Origin: Todiramphus chloris collaris
Taxonomy: Eukaryota; Chordata; Aves; Coraciiformes; Alcedinidae
Assembly: GCA_025345505.1 (NCBI GenBank)
Contig: JANVCC010010406.1
Location: forward strand, 11,744,764-11,808,763
DNA: 64,000 nucleotides
Direction: 5' to 3'
In this document: piece after piece, positions 49,801 to 61,800 of the stretch
Layout of the letters: every line of letters begins with the position of its first letter
Numbering within the stretch: the first letter of the stretch is position 1
The notes under the pieces: model-generated
What the model was told of the DNA's origin: nothing
The model's database searches: none
Seen by the model: only the letters and a program-made list of their open reading frames with translations
Program-made: the position numbers and the translations under genes

Positions 49801-52800
49801 ATCTGTTGCATTGTAGTTGACATGGAGACAGAAAAATTTAGGCACCAGTCACCTCTCTTCCTTCCCAGGCGACCATTTTGTAATTAATTATTAGAATTAA
49901 CTAGAAAATTATTTGGCTGAGAAGCTCTTTGCTTTTTATTTGCATAGTACCCAGTCTGAACATAAAGATCCTAACAGCAACATGAAGTAGTTGTATCTGA
50001 TAGATCCTGTGGTTGTCCATAAACACACACGCTCAAATCAGTCCCAGACCTTCAAAGCTCATATGAAGACTTTTAAAAAAGTTTTTATAATATGCCTCTT
50101 GAGTTTTTGTGCATACAAACGGAAATTTCTGTTGGTTGAGGGTCAGTTTCGTCCTGCTTCTAGACAATATTGCATCCCTGTTATTCCTTTTACTGTCCAA
50201 ATGCAATTTGACTTTGAAAGCTATAAGCATTTTACCATTACAGTAAGCTGTAGCATTCCCAAGGTGCAGGAGGTATTGGAGTGCTCTCTCTCACTGTGGT
50301 GTACTTAAGAGTATGAATACAGCTCTGCAAAAAGGTCAATATTTAAACCCATTAAAACCTTTGAGGTTTGGGTTTTTTTTTTTAATTTTTGCTTCCCGCC
50401 TGTGTAAGTGATTAGTAGGAAGGATGCCAAACATTGTGTCGAAGAAAGCTCTGAGTCTTTGAGAGCATCAGTGTCATGTTTTTATAAGAGAAGTCTGTTG
50501 TTTTCCACTTGTGAAACAATAGTAAACATTTAATGAAGCAAATTTGAAAGATGCTTACAGGTTTATTTCTGGGCGCTGGTGTTGCACGCTGACCCATCTT
50601 AAATGGCGGGTGAAACAGTCTGTAGCAATTAGGTAATTGTTTCATCAAAATATGATTAAATCCAAATGCCTGTAATTGATGCTTCCTGTAAGGATTAATG
50701 AAACAGGACTTTAATGAAAGCAAATATACATTCTTGCTGTTCCCAGTATCTGAACTCCAGAGGGAAGAAAATAGAAAGCAATTAAAGCAACAGAATGGAT
50801 ATTTGTAATTTAATATTCAAAGCATGCTTTTCTTTTTTTGTTAAATTATAATTTAATTGGAAGATTTCATTTGCCACTTACAGAGTCATATATTTAGATT
50901 TTGTGTAGTTGTTTAGCTCTGCTTTTGGCATGGTTGCCTTCCACATTCTGAGTGCTCTCTAGGCTGCAGTACTTTTCCACGCAGGGTCATCTGTGTAGCC
51001 CTCAGCCGTGAGATGCAGAGATTCACTGGTGGGGGAGAAAGACTTGGTGGCTACGTTAATCTGATAAATGTTCTGGAAAGCATGCTCACTCAGATGGAAG
51101 AGCCAACCCTGCCTCTAAATGGTGCTGCAGCTTGGCTGGAGGCTGCAAGCATCTGCACATGAGCCCAGCTCAATCATCGGTGTTTTCTACAGAAAGTGGC
51201 AGTCACTTCTGTGCTGGGAGCTGAGCCCGTTTTTCATGCATACAATTTGAATTGAGAAAGGTTGTGTGCATCTCTTCAAACTGAGGTGTGACATTCAGTG
51301 CAGGACCAATGCAGCAGCTTCTACCGCTGGACTCTTACTTGTTTTTTGAGTCTTTGACAAAGGTAAAGCTCCGTATGCTTTTTGTCACCACTTCTCCAAA
51401 TACAGAGGAAAGTGTGTATGTCTGAATAAGGAAGAAATAAGAGAGGCTGAACTTAAAAGTGTTTAATTTTACAAATCAGTTTAGCACTGGAGGAGGTTGC
51501 CTGGGAAGACTGCTGAAGCCATTGGCATGATATGTGTCAGACTGGGTTAAGGAAGCATCCATTGGGAGTAACGCAGCTATTGCAGGGGGGCAAGGGAAGG
51601 CAGTTTCCCCTTCCATGAGTGAGGCATGCCTCCCTGATGCAGTGTTTCTGAAGCAAATGAAGCATACTGCAGCCCAGGGGTGGCCTGTGCTGTGGCACAG
51701 TGAACTCTTAAGTGGTTGAAGTGAGGCATGAGTTAGAGAGAATGGGAGACACCAGATTACACAAGCGTCAAAGGTTCAGACCCAGCTGTATTTATTCTGA
51801 TATTCACTGACATCATCAATCATGGAGCAGTGTTGGTTTTTGATGAGACCAGCAACAATACAGTGTTAAACAATAAGATGAACAAGGTTAAAGAGTACTG
51901 TAGTGTTTACAGCAATCTCAGTTGGCCTTCATACGTATACCAAGCTATTATTTTATAGTATTCACCTTTTCAAGGGAACAGCGGTAGTCTTTCTGGAAGG
52001 GAAGAAGTTTAAAATACGCATTTGTGGAAAGGTCAGTTTCCCCCTTCATACACACTATTAAAGTGTATCAAAAGTTTTGTTTCTCTTACTTTAAAGAACA
52101 AGGTAGATCTCTTTGGAGAGCAGTGTTTCAGTGTGAAGTCAAGTACATATAGATGTGTATTTGAGATCATGAAAGGCAGCGGTTCAGAAGCTTATAGTTT
52201 GTTGATTACAGGATTTGCTTCTCTGATAACAAAGAGTTATGCTGTCACCTGGACTGTTACTGTCCTTTAGGTTTCGGCATAGTCCAAATTCCTGGTACCT
52301 GAGAGAGTGGACCATCCACAGCTGGATCAGACAGTGCTTAAAGTATGGTGCACAAGACAAAGCCTTATACACTTTAAAACACAAGGTAAGTTTTTACAAG
52401 GAAAAGGCGTAAATAGATTTGATCAGCTTTTTGAGACAAGTGTGGCTACCCTGGAATTCCTATTGCAGCCATGTTCTGTAAGCGGTGGTGTTAAGTTCAG
52501 AAGTTTTTTATCAGAACAAAAATTAATGTTGCACTTGAATTTTAGCTGAAACTCCTTATGGCATTTATTTCCTCTTTTTTTCCCAGGAAGCTTTTTGTTT
52601 TTAAACAGTATTAGTGTCCAAAACATGCTAGATACAGGAGAGGTATAAAAACCTGATAGGTGGTGACCCTCCTGGTCCCAAAGGCTCAGGGAAAATGTCA
52701 AAACAAATCCAGTATATCAAAAGTTAGAAGGTCTGCACAGAAGCAGTGCTAATTTCCTTGTGTTGCTTGACTGCCACATTGCAGCCATGTGCACTGCCAT

Positions 52801-55800
52801 GGCCTGATGTTTCTGATACCTGCAGTGCTGTGGTTGGGAAAATCTGAATGGCAGATTTTCACACTGATTTTTTTCCTTCCTTCTTCTTCTCTTCAGGTTC
52901 AGTATGGAATTTTCCCAGATAATTTTACATTCAATATTTTGTTGGATTGTTTTATAAAGCAGAAGAAATATGAAGGTAAAAAAATACATACCCTTAAGTG
53001 TATGCTCTTCTATCTTCAGAGCCTTTCTTTGAATTAAGAACTTTTAGCCATATTTGCTCTGAAGTCACCTTAAAAACATGCCTTTTCCTTCCTATATCCT
53101 ACTTTTCTGCATGTTTACATGCATTTCTCTTGGGGTTTTATTCATTAGTTATTTTTGAAACGTGCAGTTCACAATTTCTACTGTGATTAATCCTGTTCCA
53201 AATGTAAGTTTTTACAAGCCTGGCTTACATTCTAATGACATTGTAGGAATTACTACTGACAATTAGAGTGTTACAAGAATAGAAATGCTTGGATAGAGTT
53301 CATCTTACCTACGTTTAGCTATTCAGAAAGCTGTGTATCTAAGCTGTCCAGACTTTCTGTCTGTCACTGGAGAGAGACAGCTACGCTGAATTGCCACGTT
53401 GAGGTGCCTCTGTTTCTTTATTGACTGTTCAGGTGTTGAGATGAACAATCCTCTCTCATGTTTGATGACAAATATTTAAGATACTGATTTCACTGTGGGT
53501 TTTCTGGTACTGTAGACTTTCAGTGAGCTTTTCTTTTCATAAGCCTCTTGTAAAACAAGTAACTGAAAGGAAAAATAGAATTGCAGGACTTCTGTAGCTT
53601 TATCATACAGGTTTTGCTAAATGCCAAATTAATACATCTATTCATTTTATTTTGAGAACCCCTGTATCTGTGAATTCCCCCTTATTCTATCCATATTTCT
53701 TTTCTGTGACAAGCTCAAGGCCTTTTGTTTAACAGACTGTCCTTCCTGACAGGGAGTGTCACTGGAACTCCCCATGGATCTCCTCCAGAGCACTGTTTGC
53801 TGAATACAGTGAGTGCTGTGGGTGATCTGTGACAACATTCTGCTCCATTGTACTCTCCTGTCACCTTAAGAGCAATGAATTTAAGCCAGTCTTCTCTCAT
53901 TTGTAATCTAAACACAAGAACAAAGTAGTAAATTTTTGAGATTTTTATAAAAATGTTAACTACTGAAGGGCTGATCAAAGAAAAGCCAATTGGAGAATGT
54001 AGAGCTAAGATGAGTTTGCAAAGCCCTTTTGCTGTGGTCTTATGCTGTTCAACTCGTTCTTTATGCTCACAATATGTTCGAATAACCTAAGTGAGTAGGA
54101 CTGATTCTATACTATTAGAAATAAGAAATGTTCATCTTTCTCTCTTACTACTTCAAAACATACTACAGCAATAACGTGTCAGTGAACATGAGTGGGAGCA
54201 AAAGGGAGCTGTGAAAATTTGCACTTACTAATTTTGTATTGTTTTCCTCCACAGATGCTATGTCAGTAGTAACAGAGATCATGCTGCAAGAAAGTTTTGA
54301 TGAATTCTCAACACAGCTTCTTTCCCTCTATGTTTTATACCAGTACCTGGCAACCAAGTCTGAACATACGGTAAGCTGACTGCACTCAAAATAATACACA
54401 AAGCCTCCTTTTCTGAGTGTTGTGGTGCAGTCAGTTGGGCATTAAATCTTCAATATAATTTTAACTTGAAAAAGTAAATACTCCTGTCTTTTTTAGCTTT
54501 TCATTATTTTTACAACTGTAGAAGAAAGGAAGGAAAAAAAAAAGAAATAACAAAATACAAAAGCCATCAAATAACTTTTCACCCCTTTTGCTCCTTTCTC
54601 TGAAAGAGAAGATGCATTGGGATTTTCGTGTATTGTACACCCATTGGAAGGTTATGAAATGAAAATGACATTTTAGTTCAAAGAGAGCTCTATCAGTTAA
54701 CAGCATAAAACTGTCAGCTATTGTATAGGACCCTGTTAAGGTGAGTGTTGCTCACCATTAGAGGTGGGTAATGATGATGCAGAATAATAAAGCATTTTCG
54801 TTAGGATTTTTACTATCCCATTTTGCTTTGTTTGCATTTTTTTCTATTATGTATTTATTTTTAAAATAACTTTGTTTTATCTCTCCTGTCTCCAAGGATT
54901 AGGGGTTTCCTATTCATCTCTAACTTGCTTAGGGCCAACATGACAGTTCAGGCTCTTGGAAGTGACATTATTCTACATTTGCAAAAGTGTCTCAGGTATC
55001 AGGAAAGGGCTGTGCTATGTCCGTCACTTTAGGCAGCTTCTTTTCATGTATGTGTAGTGTTTAGTGAAAGCTGAATATGCAGGCAAGGGTAGCGTAGACA
55101 TAACAACACGTTTAAGGCAAATATATTTATATAGCTGTGACTTAATACACACTTTGAAATAATCCTATCCAAAGACAGCAATAAGCCATGTTTTTGTGCG
55201 TATACACCATACAAAGTACCACTCAACACCTTATAATGCTCAGGACCAATTTGCTGTGTTTGGTTTCAGAAGTGGAGGTAGACAGAGTTATGAGGTCTGC
55301 TCAGCTTCTCCTGAAAATCCCATTCCTTTTTTCCAAGGAGTTTGACAGGTCAGCCATCATCCTTTTGCAGACAGGCCCTTGGCTGTAACTTGCAGTCCAG
55401 CAGCCTGATGAATAGGTTTTTTCAATCTTGAGCAATATGACTATGTTAGTCCTTCGCGTGTATATTAGGTGATAGAGAGCTTCAATTTTTCTGCTTTTGT
55501 AAACATGATTGAAAGCCTGACTTGGTCCTCTCTAGAAAATTTCCTCCCTGACTGCTGTGAACAGTCAGTGTAATTGCTACCTTCCACTGGCCAAGGTGTT
55601 AACATGAAGTGCTTGCAGTTCCTCCAGCTGTTGAAGCCAAATGGGCTAGCTCCCAAAAGAACCTAGACTGCTAAAAGTCCTGTTTTTCCAGTTGCCCCTG
55701 ATTTTCCTGTAACATTCAGCTGCAGTGCTGAATTCAGTAGGAAACAGCCCTATCTCCTTGTATCCCGTTTGTGGGTCAGGTAAACACCTTGCCTGGCTGT

Positions 55801-58800
55801 CAGGTGATGGTGTTTTGTGTCAGATGATAACATGAAAATTCTTGTAGCACCTGAATGGAGGCACAAAAAAAAAGCCATACCTTGAAAAGACACTTCTGAA
55901 TAATGCATTAAAGTCGAAGGCTGAACCTTTGTACTTTTTGAGATTCCATGTACCTCAGGGAATTTTTCAGAAGGCTTCTTCCTTTCACCAGGGATATTTG
56001 TTTCAGGTCATAAGGTGATATGACACGGAAATACTCTACCACAGAACCCATGTGTTGAGACAGTCAAGACTTCCTCTGATCTGTTGCCTTTTTTAGCTTT
56101 ATTTTCCTCATTTTCTTATCAGTGGTAGTTATTCAGCTCCTTTCACTTGAGTAGAGAGACATTTATCCTTGATGTTTGTGCTTCTCTGGTCTTGAAAAAT
56201 GTACTGTACTATCTGTAGCAGAATGAAATTCATGCTGTTCTTGTGATTTTAATGTACTTACTGATGGGGTGCCTGTTAGCCATGACTGGTGGTCTGGCTC
56301 AGACAGCTGGTATTTCTCTCTAGCTGGAGAAACAGCTGTACTTTAAATCCTGGGGCATACAGTGATCTTGGTGAGTTGCATATGTTCAACAGCACAGATT
56401 TTGGACTCAGAGCAGCCACTAGCAGCATATTCTTTTCTCAACATTTTCCTGTTCTAATGAGGGATAGTGGAGCATGTATCTTACCATAAACATAAAAGAA
56501 AAGGCTGCTCTAGTACTGAAGCCATGAGGTTTTTTTTCTTCATCAGTGTTAAACTGAAGCAAGTGGTAGGACAGAGATGGAGCTCGGCCAACGCACATCA
56601 GTGTGACCATTTGTCCTGAAGGAAATGCACTGATTGACTTCCATGGAAAAGTGCAACCTCTCAAATTTTACTGTCTTCTGGAAAGAGAGGTGTTCTTCAG
56701 GATACATGTACTGTAACTCTGAACACTAGACATGTTTAATGTTGGTGGGTTTTTTTTACTTTATTGCTAAGATATCTGTGGAAAGCCTTGTGTTTTGTCT
56801 ATGGCTGCTGCCATTTTATGTTTGTATTTGTCAAGAAACACTCAGTTTACATTCTTTGCAGTGGGAAGAGGAGAGAAATCTTGGAGCATCGCTGCTGCTT
56901 ACAGGTCTGAAGCAAACAAACACTGTGGGTTTTAGTTCCCAACTGTATGGTTATGCATTCCTTGGTAAGTTTTACCTCCCTAACAGTCATCTTGCCCGCT
57001 TGTCTTCAGTGACTGAATTAAATTGGCATCTTTGCTTTATTAAAATGTAATCAAAGAGAAGGTGAAGACAGAAAAAGGCAAAAAAATGGAAGTAATAATT
57101 TCAGAGTTGAGGCTAAACCTATTGTGTAAGTCTGGAGGTTGGTACTGATTTGAATGCTATGCCCTTTATTGAGACAGCATCAGAAACTCTTTTAGGGCTC
57201 CCTGCAGGTTTGGATTGGCAGCTGAAAGAAAGGCATTCTTAAAGAACAGTTGGGTTGGTTTGTTTGTGGAGAAACAAATTTTCAAAAAAACTGTAAGTAC
57301 AGAGTTCAGTTACACAAATTTAAGGTTATGGACAATAGACCTTTTTTCTAGTTAATGAACTTCTAAAAATGGTCCTTAAAACTCAAGACGTTCAGAGAGC
57401 ATAGACTGAAAACCAGTATGTTTGGAACATTTACTACTTACAATAAAGTTAATGTTTCTATTGTGAGCAGCAGGTAGCAGTGGCTTTATCCTGTATCTGT
57501 TAAGGAATCTTCACTGCTAAAGTCCCTCCCAATGCAAACCATTCTATGATTCCATGATTAAAGAGCAGTTGGATCAGAGTATATCCATAACCGAAGGGAA
57601 GGGGAATGGTGTAAGTTAATTATTCAGTTTCCTGTAAGCTTTAGAGGAATAGTATAGATATGTTTTGTCTTCTCTACAAAATGACTATTTACTTTAAGGT
57701 AATTAATTAATTTAAAATTTACAATTGTGCAGTTGTTCCACTACTGCACTTTAATATAGGGGAATTATTTTATTGAGGGGAATAAAATATGGACGCGTTC
57801 TTAAAATGTGGCCTCAAAATAAAAGATGTGTAGTGGCAAAATTAGACTGCTGATTTGGATTTATCATGGCTGTAAGACAAAAAGGAGGGTAAGTGTGAAA
57901 ATTAATTTGAAAGCAGGGTTTTCCATAGAGCTGAAGTTTGTTATGCAGTGGAGATGCTGATACAAATACGGACTTTACTGCCCAGTTGGCATTCAGTTTG
58001 GTGTGGGTTTTACGTCGTCTGGATCAGTTGAGTGGTGGCTGTATTTCAAAAATGCACTTCACTGTTTGTGAGCAGTAGTACTTGTTCCATGACATTGACA
58101 TTCAGTAGATCAAAAGCTATTTACTGTTATGTCATGTATTCCACAGTCTTGCCAGCACTAATGGAGAGAGTGAAAGATGTCTAGGGGCACAGAGTGGCTT
58201 CAAGCACTTCATCTGTTTTAATTTATTCATAGTCCAAAAGTTTTGTCTGTGCACTTACTACCTTGCTTTTCCTAAACGGTTCTCTTCCATGTAAAGAATG
58301 TTTTGGGTCTTTATAGAATCACAGAATTGTTTATGTTGGAAAGGATGTTTAAGATAATCACATCCAACCGTTAACCTAACACTGCCAAACCCAACACTAA
58401 ACCATGTTCCTAAGCACCACATAGCCAAGAGTGCAAATGAGATCAAGAGCTTGGATACAACTCTCATTAAGTTACGCTGAAGTATTATTTGTTACATTAA
58501 CAATGACAAAATTGTAACCTTAGAGCAACGAGCATTGTAAATTAGCACTCAACAACAGCAACATGATGTATATTTTCTCTGTTATGTAGGAGTTTCATGT
58601 TCTCTACTAATTGTCATAAGAAAAAACACATTGTCAGTGATGCTGCACATCACAGGTCCTGCTAAAGTCAATGAAGGTCGTGTTGCACAGAACATCCTAA
58701 ATCAAGAAACAAAATTTAATTTTGGCAGGTCTCCCATACTTCCTCTTGGGAAGCTCCAGCAGAAATAAGGCTGCTAAGCTCTGTAGTTAGCCAGAGTGCG

Positions 58801-61800
58801 TGCTGTGAATACTGTACAATCTGACCATGATACATGTGTGAATAGGCCCTGATGGCCACAGAAATGAGTCCAGAGCCTCACATTTTGTGTGCATATACTG
58901 CACGGCCTGTCCCTGAAGGCTCAGTGGTCATTTGTCAGAGATCTTCAGACATCCTGGAGTTACAACTACTAGATAACCAGAAAACCTGACCGCTTTTCCG
59001 TCTAGACAAAATTTCTAGGCCAGGGGTGAGGGAGAATGGGAAGGAACCAGAAACAAACATGTAATAGCCATGAAGTTGGGCAGAAACATGACACTTTAAT
59101 AAAATAAAGTAATAGCAGTTCTGCCAGAGCAGCTTTTTAGAAGAGTGTACTGTTTTTGCTACAGAAGCCAAGACAATTACTGTCAGTTTTAAAAAACAGA
59201 AGCCAACCCATATGGATTCCATTAAGGCTCATGTGCTGAAGTACTAATGCTAAAGTATTTTTTTTGACAGGGAAAGTGGAGTTGAATAAGGGGCTAAGAG
59301 CTGTGTACAATCTAATGCCACTCATGTGGACACCTGGATACTTGAATAGAGCCTTGCAAGTGATGGAGAATGTGGCTTCATTGTCAGGGGACAGCAAAAT
59401 CTGCAAAGAAGCTGTAAGTATGGAGGCTATAAACTGCTGAACACAGGGAATTTCACACAAGCCAAACTCAGTAAAACCTGTGAATTCTGTGCCTTGCTAA
59501 TGAGAAGAGGCTGGGCAATACTTCAGAGGTCTTTGGAAGACAGAAGAGGTCATGTTTAGAACAGAACCACTGCTTTGGTTGATGAGCCGGTTATGATGTT
59601 TACTGTCATGTCCTTGCGATTGCCACAAATCACTTAAGTATGTTTCCTAACCTTTGCCCTCCTTATAGAGACACTACAACTGTGTTGAAGGAAGCACATG
59701 TCTATGGGGATAGGAAGACACCTTTGTTTCCCAGGCTTTTGAACTCAGTTGGAGACATACCTCTAAGTGATGAGGATGAAATATCACATCTCTTTCCTTT
59801 CCTGGCACAGAAATTCTGTGTATTCTGTGCCCTGTGAGATGGTGTCCTGAGTGCTACTTGTCCAAAATTGGTACAGAATGATATCTAGAAGGATTGTAGT
59901 GCCCTGAGTTGGAGCAGATGGATAGATTCCGTCCATTTGTGAGGTTAGCACTGACTAAAGGACTTGGGGATTAGGAGTGCTGTGGGGCGTCTGGCTGAGC
60001 CTGGAATCAGTCAGTTTAGGAGGAATAACTTAGGAAACCACCACTACATGAGCTGGTACATAGAAACAGCACTGATGTCTCACCATCTCTTCTTGGTACT
60101 CTTTCCTGAAGGTGTCTCTGGTGATGAGAGTCTCCCTTTTGCTAGCATCACTACTAGGCTTTTGCAGTCTCTTCATTTCCCTTGACAAACAAAGGCCAGA
60201 GCACTCAGTACTTAGCAGGTTCTCCTATCTATTGCTTCCTGCTGAGAAGCAGCTCTGTGTAATACTGGATAGTGCAACGAAAGAAGTGTCACATCTGCAG
60301 TGTCCGTCATTTTTAGTTATATCTTCGGGTTTGTGATTTGGGGGTTTTCTTCCTTAACTCCAAGTATGAAGAACTCAGCCTAATATGCTTGTGATTTGGT
60401 TTGGTTTTTGGGGTTTTTTTTGTCTCCTTACAAACCCTAGACAAATGAGGGAGCTTCTCAGCTTGCTCTGGGTTGAAGTTGAACATCCTAGTGTAGAAAC
60501 AAGGCTGCAGCTGTCTATGGTACAACAGGTCCATAGAAGATCCCATCCTTCTGTGTAAAAAAAAATTTTTTAAACTATTTTTAATTAAAAATATATTTAT
60601 TTTATTATTATTATATATTTTATTATTAAAAAATATTTATTTAAAAAAACCAGTTTTTTTACTGTGTAAAACACTAGTAATACCTAGCAGTGCTTTCTTC
60701 ACAGAGACAGTTTTCACTTTGTTCCATGAGCAGCTGAGAACTTACAAGATTGTTACTGATTACTTGCTAATGCTGCAAGCGTCTATGTGCAAATCCAGCA
60801 GCAGTGATTATGAGAGCCGCACAGAAACATTCCTGAAGAGATACCTGGCCTCATTTGGATTTTACATAGCGGTGTATAAACAGTAGTGCAAGTCACATAA
60901 GTTTGCTGAAGCTGAGGCCCAAGAGCAGGTCTGAATGGTTTGTTACTATCAAAATAATTTTTGTGCAGGCTGTAATGCAGAAAGGAAAACAAGGAAGATG
61001 TGTTGGTCCATATCGCTATCTGTTGTAATTACAGCATATTTATTTGCATCATCTGGCCTTCTCTACCTAAACGCTCATTAAGGTTAAAGTCCATACGAAA
61101 TACTTTTAATCACTATTTTCAACTAAAACGTAGCATTCCTAAGGGTGAAGAACTCAAGAGCCCTGACCAGGTCAGTGTTGGGGTCAGTCAGCATTCACTG
61201 AAATCAGTAGCAGATATAATGGAAACAACCTCAAGTGGCATAAACCCTTTTTTCCTGTAGTACTCTGGGCTTCTCTTGGGCAGGACTAGGTTGACCATTA
61301 TGCAAGTCTAGTAGATCAGTATTGTAGCACTGAGAAGTATGGGCTATGTTGTAAGTCATTGTCTGTGCAAGTCACAGAGTAACTTGGGAAAAACATGGCC
61401 CTGTTTTTATGAACTTGGTTCTTTTCCAAAATGTGCTATTACTTAAATATCATCATCTAAAAAGGAAGTTTTCAAATGAACTTTATTAACTGTGTGATTT
61501 TAGTGTAAACATTTTAAAGTAATTTGCCCAACTATTATCAGTCACTTAGTTTTCTTTCAGGCTTTAAACTTTCATTCATTTCTGACTAGAACAGTGTCTC
61601 TTCTCTGCCATTACCATCTTATAATAGAAATTCTGATTTAGTATTGTGATATATTGTTTAACTAATATCAAGCAAGTCAAGTTTGGGTTTGGTTTTCTTT
61701 TTGAGAAAGTCTTGAAATGAATGTATGTATTTGCAAGCACATAGTTATTATTTCATTGGTTATTTCATTAAATTACCAAAGTGGTGATAGGAATTAAATG

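Larger units (their letters stand above)
56965..59270 (+). other. MRPS27 intron 8 (2.3 kb)
   Basis: Contains two CR1 terminal fragments in opposite orientations (57520-57558 and 58313-58425). Otherwise nothing recognised. Confidence 0.8.
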
